A DNA stretch of 64,000 nucleotides from CBDDGJ01 sp965227805. Its GTDB lineage: Bacteria > Pseudomonadota > Alphaproteobacteria > RS24. The stretch is taken from positions 1,302,001 through 1,366,000 of the forward strand of contig CBDDGJ010000003.1 of assembly GCA_965227805.1 (NCBI GenBank). The letters are read 5' to 3'. Both the position numbers and the translations under genes were made by a program. Shown here piece after piece: positions 1 to 9,276 of this stretch. The notes under the pieces are model-generated. The model saw nothing but the letters and a program-made list of their open reading frames with translations, was not told where the DNA came from and did not search any database. The stretch's first letter is position 1; every line of letters starts with the position of its first letter.

Positions 1-406
1 GGGCGGTATTGAGCAAGTGGCGAAGGATTTTTTTGGCGAGGAAAATAACAAAATTGCCAATCCCTCCATTCGTCAGTCTGTGACAAAACATAAAATGGAT
101 CAGCAAGCCTTTGGTTGTGCCATGCGCCGTAGTGCAGACCAGGCTAAGGCAGGGCAGGGGCCGGGCGCGGCTTCGGCCATGTTCAAATATTATGGCACCG
201 AGCTTAATAAACGACGTCTGGAATTATTGCTGGAGGTATTGGGCACGCAAGCACTGGGATGGGAAGGCGAAGGCTTTAGCGAAAAACAACTGGGCATTAC
301 GCGCTCCTGGTTGCGATCCAAGGGCAACTCGATTGAGGGCGGCACGTCGGAAGTGCAGTTAAATGTGGTTGCCAAGCGTGTGCTTGGTTTGCCAGATGTC
401 GGCTAA
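1..406 (+). CDS. Acyl-CoA dehydrogenase, C-terminal part (cut by window edge)
   Basis: The reading frame is already open at base 2, so this is the 3' end of a gene that starts before the window. The visible 134 or so residues are the C-terminal helical domain of an acyl-CoA dehydrogenase. The ending GTSEVQLNVVAKRVLGLPD is the classic tail of the family, which oxidises acyl-CoA thioesters with FAD and passes electrons to ETF. A second acyl-CoA dehydrogenase follows 16 bp downstream. Such a pair, one long and one about 370 residues, resembles the PimC/PimD large and small subunits of pimeloyl-CoA dehydrogenase; this assignment is inferred from pairing, not from a substrate-specific residue. Confidence 0.9.
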   Translation, partial: GGIEQVAKDFFGEENNKIANPSIRQSVTKHKMDQQAFGCAMRRSADQAKAGQGPGAASAMFKYYGTELNKRRLELLLEVLGTQALGWEGEGFSEKQLGITRSWLRSKGNSIEGGTSEVQLNVVAKRVLGLPDVG

Positions 407-422
407 ACTATAGGAGAATAAT

Positions 423-1541
423 ATGGCATTCGTATTAACCGAAGAACAGCTTATGCTGCGCGATATGGCAAAACAATTTTTTGCCGAGCAAGTGCCGACC
501 ACAAATTTACGCAAATTGCGCGATGAAAAAAATGCCGATGGTTACGATAAGGCTATATGGCAGAAAATTATCGACCTTGGCTTTGCCGGTATTTTAATCC
601 CTGAGCAATATGGTGGCACAGATTTTGGCCCTATCGGTATGGGGATTGTGATGGAAGAAGCAGGACGCACATTAGCCGCGTCGCCACTTTTTTCGACAGC
701 GATTTTAGGCGCGACCGCAATTTTACATGGCGGCAGCGATGAACAAAAATCTACGTTTTTGCCAAAAATTGCTGCGGGCACATTGCTTACCGCGCTTGGT
801 GTGGAAGAAACACCGCATCACAAGCCGCAAGGGTTTGTGACACAGGCACAAAAGGATGGTGATGGCTATCGCTTAACCGGCGAAAAACGCTTTGTGCTGG
901 ATGGGCATATTGCGGATATGCTCATTATTGCGGCAAAAAGCGATGATGCCTCCGAATGTGCTTTGTTTTTGGTGGATGCCAAAGCCGAAGGGGTTGGCAT
1001 TACCCGCACCCTTATGGCTGATAGCCGCAACGCGGCACTGGTTGCATTGAATAATGCGTCTGCACAATGTCTGGGCACACCGAATGAGGGAGCCGCGACG
1101 CTGACGCATGTGCTTGATATAGGCCGTATTGCGATGGCTGCTGAAATGCTCGGCGGTGTGGAAGAGGTTTTTGAAACCACATTGGCCTATTTGAAAGAGC
1201 GTAAACAATTCGGCGTGATTATCGGTTCGTTTCAAGCCTTAAAGCACCGCGCAGCCGAGATGTTTTGTCATGTTGAAATTGCCCAAAGCGTTGTGTTAAA
1301 TGCCCTTTCCGCCCTGGAAGACCAGCGCAATGATATTCCCCAGGCGGCAAGCCTTGCCAAAGCACGCCTATGTGATACAGCTAAATTGGTGAGCAATGAG
1401 GGGGTGCAAATGCATGGCGGCATTGGCATGACTGATGATGTGGATATGGGGCTGTTTCTAAAACGTGCACGTGTGCAGGCACAAATTTTCGGTGATGCGC
1501 GCTATCACACCGACCGCTTTGGTGCATTAAGCGGCTATTAA
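423..1541 (+). CDS. Acyl-CoA dehydrogenase, small-subunit type (PimD-like)
   Basis: 372 residues with the full acyl-CoA dehydrogenase plan: an N-terminal helical domain (about 1-115) containing GFAGILIPEQYGG, a central beta domain (about 120-220), and a C-terminal helical domain with RKQFGVIIGSFQALKHRAA and MHGGIGMTDD. A clear ribosome-binding site (TAGGAG) precedes the ATG. The central domain and the C-terminus diverge from canonical enzymes: the end reads ARYHTDRFG rather than the usual YEG-type tail, as is common in the smaller member of paired dehydrogenases. It probably forms a heteromer with the preceding gene. The substrate cannot be read from the sequence. Confidence 0.88.
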   Translation: MAFVLTEEQLMLRDMAKQFFAEQVPTTNLRKLRDEKNADGYDKAIWQKIIDLGFAGILIPEQYGGTDFGPIGMGIVMEEAGRTLAASPLFSTAILGATAILHGGSDEQKSTFLPKIAAGTLLTALGVEETPHHKPQGFVTQAQKDGDGYRLTGEKRFVLDGHIADMLIIAAKSDDASECALFLVDAKAEGVGITRTLMADSRNAALVALNNASAQCLGTPNEGAATLTHVLDIGRIAMAAEMLGGVEEVFETTLAYLKERKQFGVIIGSFQALKHRAAEMFCHVEIAQSVVLNALSALEDQRNDIPQAASLAKARLCDTAKLVSNEGVQMHGGIGMTDDVDMGLFLKRARVQAQIFGDARYHTDRFGALSGY

Positions 1542-1547
1542 CATCAG

Positions 1548-3059
1548 ATGGATAAACCCAAAAAACAAAAAAACAAAAAAACATTTAAGCCCAAAGCCCG
1601 CCTTGTGCGGGGGTTTCGCGATATAGCGGGGCGTGAGCTTAAGCGTGTCACTTATATTCAATCGCGTTTGGCCGATTTATTTGAGTCTTACGGGTTTGAT
1701 CCGCTCGATACACCTAGCTTTGAATATTCCGATGCGCTGGGTAAGTTTTTACCCGATGATGATCGCCCGAATGAAGGCGTATTTGCATTAGAGGATGATG
1801 ATAGCCAATGGGTAAGTTTGCGCTATGATTTAACCGCCCCGCTTGCGCGTTATGTATCGCAAAATTTTGAGTCTCTGCCTAAGCCCTTGCGACGTTATCA
1901 AACGGGCATGGTGTTTCGCAATGAAAAGCCGGGACCGGGGCGGTTTCGTCAATTTTTGCAATTTGATGCCGATACGGTCGGGGCAAGCCATCCCCATGCC
2001 GATGCCGAAGTGTGTATGCTTGGTGCCGCTGCAATGGAGGCAATTGGTATAAGGCGCGGTGATTATGTGGTGCAAATCAGTAATCGTAAAATTCTTGATG
2101 CTGTATTGCATAATATCGGCCTTACCCCTGACGCGGCAGATTATGAACCGCGCAGGCTTACCATTTTACGCGCTATGGATAAGCTGGATAGGTTAGGGAT
2201 AGATGGTGTGCGTGCCCTTTTGGGCGAAGGGCGTAAGGATGAAAGCGGTGATTTCACCAAAGGGGCCGGACTTACTGGAACGCAAATAGACCAGATTGCC
2301 AATTTTGTAAGTTTGGAAACCAGAACACGTAAAGATATGCTGGCACAAATGGCGCCCTTTGTCGAAGGCAATGCATATGGCGAAGAAGGTATGGAGGCGC
2401 TTATGCAGATGGATGCATCATTTACAGCACTTGGTTTTGCTGCGGATCGTATCCTGTTTGACCCGTCAATCGTGCGGGGGTTGGGCTATTATACGGGGCC
2501 TATTTTTGAAATAAATCTTTTGCATGAAATAAAAGATGATGCCGGCAATCGCATGCGTTTCGGGGCAGTGGGCGGCGGCGGGCGTTATGATGATTTGGTG
2601 AAACGCTTTAAGGGCGTCGAAATTCCGGCAACGGGCATTTCCATCGGGGTGAGCCGCCTGGTTGCGGCTTTGGATTTCGTAGAGGGGGGTGCGCATCAGG
2701 ACACTGCACCGCTTATTGTGGTTTTGGTGATGGATAAGGCGCGTCGCCTGGATTATGTGCGCTTGGTGCAGGAATTACGTGCTGCGGGGTTACGTGCCGA
2801 GCTTTATATGGGTGATGGGGGTATGAAAGCGCAATTACGCTATGCCGATGCGCGGGATGCGCGTTTTGCACTGATTGAGGGCGAAGATGAGTATGCGCGC
2901 GGCGAGATTGTGATTAAGGATTTACAATTAGGGGCGCAGCAATCTGAACATATACGGGATAATCGAGAATGGCGCGCCGGTGCGGGTGCACAATATACGT
3001 GCCCGCGTGCAGATATAGTTTCACTGCTTATGCGGCTTTTAGCTGATGCAAAGATGTGA
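1548..3059 (+). CDS. hisS: Histidine--tRNA ligase
   Basis: Class II aminoacyl-tRNA synthetase that charges tRNA-His in the cytoplasm. The 503-residue protein begins with a lysine-rich stretch, then ARLVRGFRDI (residues about 17-26), the motif 2 region VFRNEKPGPGRFRQF (about 125-139), FDADTVG, and the histidine-binding loop IVRGLGYYTGPIFE (about 306-319), followed by GGGGRYDDL and a C-terminal anticodon-binding domain starting near residue 390. The YYTG histidine-specific motif separates it from HisZ, a paralogue encoded at 12.9-14.2 kb that lacks a tRNA-binding domain. It starts 6 bp after the acyl-CoA dehydrogenase stop, so the three genes probably share a transcript. Confidence 0.93.
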   Translation: MDKPKKQKNKKTFKPKARLVRGFRDIAGRELKRVTYIQSRLADLFESYGFDPLDTPSFEYSDALGKFLPDDDRPNEGVFALEDDDSQWVSLRYDLTAPLARYVSQNFESLPKPLRRYQTGMVFRNEKPGPGRFRQFLQFDADTVGASHPHADAEVCMLGAAAMEAIGIRRGDYVVQISNRKILDAVLHNIGLTPDAADYEPRRLTILRAMDKLDRLGIDGVRALLGEGRKDESGDFTKGAGLTGTQIDQIANFVSLETRTRKDMLAQMAPFVEGNAYGEEGMEALMQMDASFTALGFAADRILFDPSIVRGLGYYTGPIFEINLLHEIKDDAGNRMRFGAVGGGGRYDDLVKRFKGVEIPATGISIGVSRLVAALDFVEGGAHQDTAPLIVVLVMDKARRLDYVRLVQELRAAGLRAELYMGDGGMKAQLRYADARDARFALIEGEDEYARGEIVIKDLQLGAQQSEHIRDNREWRAGAGAQYTCPRADIVSLLMRLLADAKM

Positions 3060-3641
3060 ATAGAGAATATTCACAAAAATTGAACAAATATTATAATTCA
3101 TATTTTATGAAATTTAATATATAATTTATACATATTCCGCATGTAAAATTTAAGTGATTCTAAACTATAGATTGGTTTTATAGCTATATTATCGGAAAAT
3201 TAAAAAAATCTTATTTATACATGAAAAATAAAAGGCTGGATTTCGGCGGGTTTAGCTATAATTTTCCACTGAATATATCTTTTCCGCATACAGCATATTG
3301 ACGTATCAAGTAAAATGAGACACTATATGTAGTATCAGAGCTTAAACCTATCTCACTAAATAAATATGAGGCATGAGGAAAATTAAGTCTGTGTGCCAGA
3401 ATAAAAATATATAATAAACTGGGTCGAATGGGATACTAATAGGGTAATTAGGAAGATGATATTGTAAACTATACTTGAATTATACATAAAAGATGATCAA
3501 TCTATACAGTCTATAGTATTAGGGCGAAAAGATTTACTTTCATTAAAGTAATAGTAAAGTATTTATAAAAAATAAATGTGAGATAAAAATTATACACAAG
3601 CTCTGCATTTAGGGCTTATGTTACGAGCGGTGGAGTGATAT
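3060..3641. other. 582-bp AT-rich intergenic leader of nrdAB
   Basis: No reading frame longer than a few dozen codons is convincing here. The stretch is much richer in A and T than its surroundings, unlike the tight packing elsewhere in the window. It holds one good NrdR-type palindrome (3320-3335) and two weaker lookalikes near 3162-3177 and 3504-3519. Its length suggests a long regulated promoter or untranslated leader for the ribonucleotide reductase genes; a small RNA cannot be excluded. Confidence 0.6.
3320..3335. promoter_or_regulatory. NrdR-like box upstream of nrdA
   Basis: The 16-mer ACACTATATGTAGTAT agrees with the NrdR consensus (ACACWATATATWGTGT) at 14 positions. NrdR is the zinc-finger/ATP-cone repressor of ribonucleotide reductase operons, and the gene downstream is nrdA. 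A weaker 12-of-16 match lies at 3504-3519. The canonical second box about 31 bp away is not visible, so the call rests on one strong site plus context. The box is about 306 bp from the nrdA start, which implies a long leader. Confidence 0.55.
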
Positions 3642-5636
3642 ATGTTTAGTAATGAAAATGAGTTTGCTACAATGCATGCACAAAAAGCAAAGCAGGCGGA
3701 AGATGTAAAACATGTGGATGAAAAAATGCAGCATTTAGCTGAAAAACTAGACGGGCATATAGCTGCGCCTGAAGCTGATATGTCAGCCCATGCAAGCGAA
3801 CCGCGCATGATATTTGATCGCGCTGCCGGTGTGGTGCAGGTTTCTGGTCGTCCTGCCGTTAAAATCGACCCTGCACGTGATGCATTACTAACGGATTTTG
3901 GCAAAGATACGTTGAAGGATCGTTACCTTATGCCGGGTGAAAGTTTTCAGGATTTATTTGCGCGTGTTGCCTCTTATTATGGTGATGATGAAGCGCATGC
4001 CCAACGGCTTTATGATTATATTTCCAAATTATGGTTTATGCCAGCGACGCCTATTTTATCCAATGGCGGCACGAATCGGGGCTTGCCGATTTCCTGTTTT
4101 TTGAATGAGGCCAGTGATAGCCTTGAGGGGATTGTCGATTTATGGACGGAAAATGTGTGGCTTGCTGCGCGTGGTGGCGGTATTGGCAGCTATTGGGGTA
4201 ATTTGCGCTCTATTGGTGAGCGCGTCGGGAAGAATGGAAAAACCTCTGGTATTGTGCCATTCATTCGGGTGATGGATAGTTTAACGCTTGCTATTTCGCA
4301 AGGGTCTTTGCGCCGTGGCAGTGCGGCGGTTTATTTGCCGGTGGATCATCCGGAAATTGAGGAGTTTGTAGAAATTCGCCGTCCGACAGGGGGCGATCAT
4401 AATCGCAAAACGCTTAATTTGCATCATGGTGTGCTTATATCGGATGCTTTTATGCGCGCAGTGAAAGAAGATGCGGATTGGGTATTGAAAAGCCCGAAAG
4501 ATGGCACACCCCAAAAAAATATTTCGGCGCGCAATTTGTGGATACGCATGTTGACGACACGTGTCGAGACGGGGGAGCCTTATTTTATATTCAAAGACAC
4601 AGTTAATAATGCCCGCCCCGAACAGCAAAAATTACTTAATCTGGAAATAAAAACGTCTAATCTATGTGCAGAAATTACCTTGCCAACAGGCAAGGATCAC
4701 CTTGATAATGAACGCACCGCGGTGTGTTGTTTATCTTCGCTTAATGCCGAAAAGTTTTTTGAATGGACAGATAATGAAGATTTTATCCCTGATGTGATGC
4801 GCTTTTTGGATAATGTTCTGCAAGATTTTATTGAGCGTGCGCCGCCCGAAATGGCGAAGGCAAGCTATGCTGCGATGCGCGAGCGTAGTGTCGGCTTGGG
4901 GGTGATGGGCTTTCACTCTTTCTTGCAATCGCAAATGATTCCGTGGGAATCGGTTATGGCAAAAGTGTGGAATACGCGAATTTTTACACATATTAAAGAA
5001 CAAACCAATGCTGCTTCCAAAATCTTGGCTGAAGAACGTGGGGCGTGCCCCGATGCGGCGGAATGTGGTATGATGGAGCGTTTTTCCAATAAGACAGCCA
5101 TCGCCCCGACAGCCTCAATCTCGATTGTATGCGGTGGCGCAAGCCCTGGAATTGAACCAATCGCGGGCAATAGCTATACGCATAAAACCCTATCGGGTTC
5201 GTTTAATGTGCGTAATCGGCATTTGGCAAAATTATTGCAGCAAAAAGGCAAAGATACAGATGAGATATGGTCTTCAATCGTGACATCTAAGGGGTCGGTT
5301 CAGCATCTTGATTTTTTAACACAAGATGAAAAAGATGTGTTCAAAACCGCCCATGAGCTTGATCAGCGCTGGTTGATTGATTTAGCAGCAGACAGAGCGC
5401 CTTTTATTGATCAGGCGCAATCTTTGAATATTTTTCTTCCCGGTGATGTGCATAAGCGCGAATTACACCAGTTGCATCTCAAAGCATGGGAGAAAGGCAT
5501 AAAGAGCCTATATTATTGTCGTTCCTTATCCATTCAGCGTGCCGAGCATTCCTCAACGGCGGCCACGGCGGTGGTGCATATGTCAAGTGCAAGCGAGGAT
5601 GGTGATGATTATGATGAATGCCTTGCTTGTCAATAA
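3642..5636 (+). CDS. nrdA: Ribonucleoside-diphosphate reductase, alpha subunit (class I)
   Basis: Catalytic subunit that reduces ribonucleotides to deoxyribonucleotides. All class I landmarks are visible: the substrate-reducing cysteine pair in GLPISCFLN and AVCCLSSLN, the thiyl-radical cysteine in SNLCAEITLPT, the radical-transfer tyrosine pair in KSLYYCRSLS, and the C-terminal shuttle pair in DECLACQ. At 664 residues it is about 100 shorter than E. coli NrdA. The N-terminus (about 75 residues, highly charged) shows no ATP-cone, so the overall-activity allosteric site seems absent. Start chosen at an ATG behind GGAG. nrdB follows 93 bp downstream. Confidence 0.95.
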   Translation: MFSNENEFATMHAQKAKQAEDVKHVDEKMQHLAEKLDGHIAAPEADMSAHASEPRMIFDRAAGVVQVSGRPAVKIDPARDALLTDFGKDTLKDRYLMPGESFQDLFARVASYYGDDEAHAQRLYDYISKLWFMPATPILSNGGTNRGLPISCFLNEASDSLEGIVDLWTENVWLAARGGGIGSYWGNLRSIGERVGKNGKTSGIVPFIRVMDSLTLAISQGSLRRGSAAVYLPVDHPEIEEFVEIRRPTGGDHNRKTLNLHHGVLISDAFMRAVKEDADWVLKSPKDGTPQKNISARNLWIRMLTTRVETGEPYFIFKDTVNNARPEQQKLLNLEIKTSNLCAEITLPTGKDHLDNERTAVCCLSSLNAEKFFEWTDNEDFIPDVMRFLDNVLQDFIERAPPEMAKASYAAMRERSVGLGVMGFHSFLQSQMIPWESVMAKVWNTRIFTHIKEQTNAASKILAEERGACPDAAECGMMERFSNKTAIAPTASISIVCGGASPGIEPIAGNSYTHKTLSGSFNVRNRHLAKLLQQKGKDTDEIWSSIVTSKGSVQHLDFLTQDEKDVFKTAHELDQRWLIDLAADRAPFIDQAQSLNIFLPGDVHKRELHQLHLKAWEKGIKSLYYCRSLSIQRAEHSSTAATAVVHMSSASEDGDDYDECLACQ

Positions 5637-5729
5637 GCAAATATGCGTAAAATTAAGACCTATAAACGTGAATAATTAAGAAAAAGACTGATAATATCTG
5701 CTTTCAAAAGAGATAAGGGAGAGGGTTAA

Positions 5730-6689
5730 ATGGGATTATTAGAAGAGCGTTTGGTTTATAAGCCATTTCGGTATCCGTGGGCTTATGAGGCCTGGGAGAC
5801 ACAACAGCGGATTCATTGGTTGCCCGAAGAAGTGCCACTGCATGAGGATGTGCGCGACTGGAGCAAAAACCTAACCGATTCCGAACGCAATTTGCTCACA
5901 CAGATTTTCCGTTTTTTTGTGCAAGCCGATGTTGAAGTGAATAATTGTTATATGAAACATTATTCGCAAGTGTTTAAGCCCACTGAAATTCAAATGATGC
6001 TGGCGGCATTCTCCAATATGGAGACGGTGCATGTGGTGGCCTATTCGCATTTGCTGGATACGGTTGGCATGCCCGAAGTGGAATATGAAGCCTTTTTGAA
6101 ATATAGCGAGATGAAAGATAAATATGACTATATGCAAAAATGGGGCGTTGATAATCTGGAAGATATTGCCAAAACCCTGGCGGTGTTTGGTGCCTTTACC
6201 GAAGGGGTGCAGCTTTTTGCCAGTTTTGCAATTTTGATGAACTTCCCCCGCTTCAATAAAATGAAGGGGATGGGGCAGATTATAACCTGGTCGGTGCGTG
6301 ATGAAACTTTGCATACCAATTCCATTGTAAAATTATTCCGCACTTTTATTGCAGAGAATCCACAAATCTGGACTGAGGATTTGCAAAGCGAGATTTATCA
6401 GGCATGTAAAACCATCATCACACATGAAGATGCGTTTATTGATCGGGCTTTTGAAATGGGGGAAGTCCAAGGCTTAAGAGCACAAGAAGTGAAGGATTAT
6501 ATCCGCTTTATCGCTAATCGGCGTTTGTCGCAATTAACGTTAAATCCGATTTATGAGGTTGAAAAAAATCCGTTGCCCTGGATGGATGAAATGTTAAATG
6601 GTGTTGAGCATATGAATTTCTTTGAAGGGCGCGCCACTGAATATAGCCGTGCTGCTACACGTGGCACGTGGGAAGAGGCTTTTGCGTAA
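5730..6689 (+). CDS. nrdB: Ribonucleoside-diphosphate reductase, beta subunit (class I)
   Basis: Radical-generating subunit partnering the upstream alpha chain. The 319-residue ferritin-like protein keeps the diiron ligands: Asp in FFVQADVEV, Glu and His in METVHVVAYSH, Glu in AFTEGVQLF, and Glu/His in VRDETLH. The tyrosine in VVAYSH sits seven residues after the second ligand, where the stable tyrosyl radical is held in class Ia enzymes, so a metal-only radical-free variant is unlikely. A strong AGGGAGAGGG ribosome-binding site precedes the ATG. The protein is shorter than E. coli NrdB (about 375) and has no ATP-cone, so neither subunit shows the usual dATP switch. Confidence 0.95.
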   Translation: MGLLEERLVYKPFRYPWAYEAWETQQRIHWLPEEVPLHEDVRDWSKNLTDSERNLLTQIFRFFVQADVEVNNCYMKHYSQVFKPTEIQMMLAAFSNMETVHVVAYSHLLDTVGMPEVEYEAFLKYSEMKDKYDYMQKWGVDNLEDIAKTLAVFGAFTEGVQLFASFAILMNFPRFNKMKGMGQIITWSVRDETLHTNSIVKLFRTFIAENPQIWTEDLQSEIYQACKTIITHEDAFIDRAFEMGEVQGLRAQEVKDYIRFIANRRLSQLTLNPIYEVEKNPLPWMDEMLNGVEHMNFFEGRATEYSRAATRGTWEEAFA

Positions 6690-6695
6690 ACTTTA

Positions 6696-7397
6696 ATGCG
6701 CTATTTGATTACATTTATTTTGGTCGGCATTATTGGTGGGGCATATTATATGCTCTATCATGCTGCCCGCGATGTAAAATATGATATAGAATCACGCCCC
6801 GTGCGCGCGCAAGGTGGTGTCACCCCGGCTGATATGGAGGCGGCTTATCGTGCAGCGCTTGCCTGTTCGGTGCAAGAGTGTGTATCTCCCGCGCAAGCTA
6901 CTTATACACAAGCCGTCGGCTTATTCAAAAAGGGTAAGCATGAGGTTGCGTTGAAAGATTTTGTTACGCTTGCCGCACAAGGCATGGCCAAGGCGCAGTA
7001 TAACATTGCGATCATGTATTATGACGGTGTCGTTTTTCCGCAAGATTTTGCACAGGCGGCGCGTTGGTATGAATTAGCCGCTATACAAAATATTATTGCC
7101 GCACAATTTAATTTGGGGGCAATGTATCATCAAGGCATAGGGGTAGCGCAAGATTATGCACAAGCCCTAACATTGTATCAAAAGGCTGCACAACAAGGCC
7201 ATGCTGAAGCGCAAGCAAATTTAGCGCATCTATATTATACTGGTGATATGGGAGCGCCCGATTATATGCGTGCGTATTACTGGATGCATCGTGCGGTTGC
7301 TCAGGAGCTGGAGGGGGCACAAAAAAACCTTGCTCTTATTGCTGAACACTTAACGCCTGAACAAATAGAAACCGCTAAACAGTCTATCGCCCCCTAG
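6696..7397 (+). CDS. Membrane-anchored Sel1-repeat (TPR-like) protein
   Basis: 233 residues. An N-terminal hydrophobic segment (about 3-20) acts as a signal anchor, and the rest should be periplasmic. From about residue 95 come three to four Sel1-type repeats, recognisable by the alternating A-Q-x-N-L/I-x-x-M-Y-x-x-G-x-x-V and D-x-x-x-A-x-x-W/Y-x-x-x-A-A pattern (AQYNIAIMYYDG, AQFNLGAMYHQG, AQANLAHLYYTG). Sel1 repeats are protein-interaction scaffolds; no enzymatic residue is evident. It starts 6 bp after nrdB, so it is probably cotranscribed, though a functional link to nucleotide reduction is not expected. Its stop codon overlaps that of the convergent metW. Confidence 0.8.
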   Translation: MRYLITFILVGIIGGAYYMLYHAARDVKYDIESRPVRAQGGVTPADMEAAYRAALACSVQECVSPAQATYTQAVGLFKKGKHEVALKDFVTLAAQGMAKAQYNIAIMYYDGVVFPQDFAQAARWYELAAIQNIIAAQFNLGAMYHQGIGVAQDYAQALTLYQKAAQQGHAEAQANLAHLYYTGDMGAPDYMRAYYWMHRAVAQELEGAQKNLALIAEHLTPEQIETAKQSIAP

Positions 7398-8035
7398 GCA
7401 TGTGTCAGCACAAATACAGCAAGTTCTGCAAAAAGATTAGCCGATAGGGGCGGGCGTCCGCTTTTTTGTCGCACACGCCCATGTGTAAGCGTAATGCTAT
7501 GTTCAATTTTCAAATTCAAAACCGCACAAAGATTGATAAAATCTTTTATGGTGCAAAAATGAATATTTGATGTTTCATACCATGTGGCACTTAGCATATT
7601 GGTTTTGGGCATGCGTCCGTGTAACAGTAAATCTAGCCGCACAGACCAATGACCGAAATTGGGAATCGAAATAATCATATTTTTACCGATGCGCGCCATT
7701 TCACGTAAAACCTCATGCGGTTTTTGCGTGGCTTGCAGGGTTTGGCTGAGGATAACCGTATCAAAACCATTATCGGGATAATAAGACAGATCCTTATCCG
7801 CATCGCCTTGCACAACCGAAAGCCCTTTGGCAACACAGGCATTCACGCCCGCCTGGCTTAGCTCTAGCCCGCGCGCATTGACATTATGGCGTTCAACCAA
7901 AAGATTGAGCAGGGCGCCTTCGCCACACCCTATATCCAAAACACGACTTGCGGGGGCAACCAAATCGGCAATTAAAAGTAAATCTATCCGTTCGCTGGTA
8001 ATATTACCAGCAGCTTTTGTGCGGGGGTCTGTCAT
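7394..8035 (-). CDS. metW: Methionine biosynthesis protein MetW
   Basis: 213-residue class I SAM-dependent methyltransferase fold with motif I VLDIGCGEGALLNLL (about 35-49), then GLELSQAGV, FDTVILSQTLQ and the family signature ISIPNFGHWSVRLDLLLHGR. MetW works with MetX in proteobacterial homoserine O-acylation and methionine synthesis; its exact chemistry is less certain than its genetic association. Its ATG overlaps the metX stop codon (TAATG), so the two are translationally coupled. Its TAG stop shares a CTAG palindrome with the convergent Sel1 gene. Confidence 0.92.
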   Translation of the reverse strand: MTDPRTKAAGNITSERIDLLLIADLVAPASRVLDIGCGEGALLNLLVERHNVNARGLELSQAGVNACVAKGLSVVQGDADKDLSYYPDNGFDTVILSQTLQATQKPHEVLREMARIGKNMIISIPNFGHWSVRLDLLLHGRMPKTNMLSATWYETSNIHFCTIKDFINLCAVLNLKIEHSITLTHGRVRQKSGRPPLSANLFAELAVFVLTHA

Positions 8036-9195
8036 TATTTTACTCCCTTACTCGGTTTACTAAATGAATAGTTTTTTGCCGTGGCGCGCAAGAAACCATC
8101 TATTGTGCTGAACATTTCCGGTTCATCAAGCAAAAATGCATCATGGCCTTTATCGCTTTCGACTTCCACAAAACTAACATCAGCCCCCACCGCATTAAGG
8201 GCGCGCACAAGAGTGATGCTCTCTGCCGTCGGATATAGCCAGTCGCTTGAAAAGCTAACCACGCAAAAACGCACAGGCGTGTTTTGAAATGCCCGCGCTA
8301 GATGACCGTCATGATCGGCAGCAATATCGAAATAATCCATAGCACGGGTAATATAAAGATAGCTATTGGCATCAAAGCGCTCCACAAAGCGATAGCCCTG
8401 ATGTCGTAAATAGCTTTCAATCTGAAAATCGGCATCAAAGCCATAGGTAATGGCTTTGCGGTCTTGCAGGTTGCGCCCGAATTTTCGCTGCAATGCGGCT
8501 TTGGATAAATAGGTGATATGGGCGATCATACGCGCAACGGCAAGCCCTTTGCTGGGGTGCGCCTTGCGGGTATAATAGGCACCGTTTTTCCATGCGGGGT
8601 CGGCCATAATCGCCTGCCGGCCAATCTCATGAAAGGCGATATTTTGCGAACTATGCCGTGTCGTGGTGGCAATGGGAATGGCAATATGCACATGGTCGGG
8701 ATAATCTATTGCCCATTGTAATACTTGCATGCCACCCATAGAACCGCCAGTTACACAAAATAATTTATCAATGCCCAAAGCATCAATAAGCATTTTTTGG
8801 GCGCGCACCATATCGGTAATGGTGAGCACGGGAAAATCCAATCCCCATTTTTTACGCGTGTCAAATTTCACTGATGCAGGCCCTGTAGACCCGCTACACC
8901 CGCCGATTATATTGGTGGCGATAATACAATATTTTTTTGTGTCCAAAGGTTTGCCGCCGCCAATCATATGATGCCACCAGCCGGGTTTTCCTGTTTGTGG
9001 GTCTTTGCCTGCCGCATGCTGGTCGCCAGTAAGCCCATGGCACACGAGTATGGCGTTGGACTTCTGCTTATTTAATTTTCCAAAACAGCGATAGGCGATT
9101 GAAAAATTATCAAGCGCCACACCGCTATCAAGTTGCAGCGGGGTGGCGCTATGCCATATTTGCGTCGGATCATTTGCTTTTATGTGTTTCGTCAT
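8035..9195 (-). CDS. metX: Homoserine O-acyltransferase MetX
   Basis: Alpha/beta-hydrolase that acylates homoserine at the entry of methionine synthesis. Visible residues: the nucleophile elbow VTGGSMGGMQVLQWA with Ser, SFSSDWLYP with the catalytic Asp near the C-terminus, and SDKGHDAFLLDEP with the His. HGLTGDQHAAG and NIIGGCSGSTGP are MetX signatures. The frame is open for 31 more codons upstream, but the ATG at 9195 was chosen because it has a GGAAA ribosome-binding site and matches the usual MetX N-terminus. Whether acetyl- or succinyl-CoA is the donor cannot be decided here. It is coupled to metW. Confidence 0.92.
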   Translation of the reverse strand: MTKHIKANDPTQIWHSATPLQLDSGVALDNFSIAYRCFGKLNKQKSNAILVCHGLTGDQHAAGKDPQTGKPGWWHHMIGGGKPLDTKKYCIIATNIIGGCSGSTGPASVKFDTRKKWGLDFPVLTITDMVRAQKMLIDALGIDKLFCVTGGSMGGMQVLQWAIDYPDHVHIAIPIATTTRHSSQNIAFHEIGRQAIMADPAWKNGAYYTRKAHPSKGLAVARMIAHITYLSKAALQRKFGRNLQDRKAITYGFDADFQIESYLRHQGYRFVERFDANSYLYITRAMDYFDIAADHDGHLARAFQNTPVRFCVVSFSSDWLYPTAESITLVRALNAVGADVSFVEVESDKGHDAFLLDEPEMFSTIDGFLRATAKNYSFSKPSKGVK

Positions 9196-9276
9196 ATATT
9201 TTCCATTTGTTTTGCTAGAAATCAACGATAAGGCGTGATATGTCAAGTTTTTGTGAAAGTTAAATGTGAAAATATA

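Noticed and set aside
9196..9276. Possible SAM-II riboswitch ahead of metX
   Set aside because: The 81-bp gap lacks the conserved pseudoknot sequences of SAM-II or SAM/SAH elements; only a TTGACA-like hexamer is visible.
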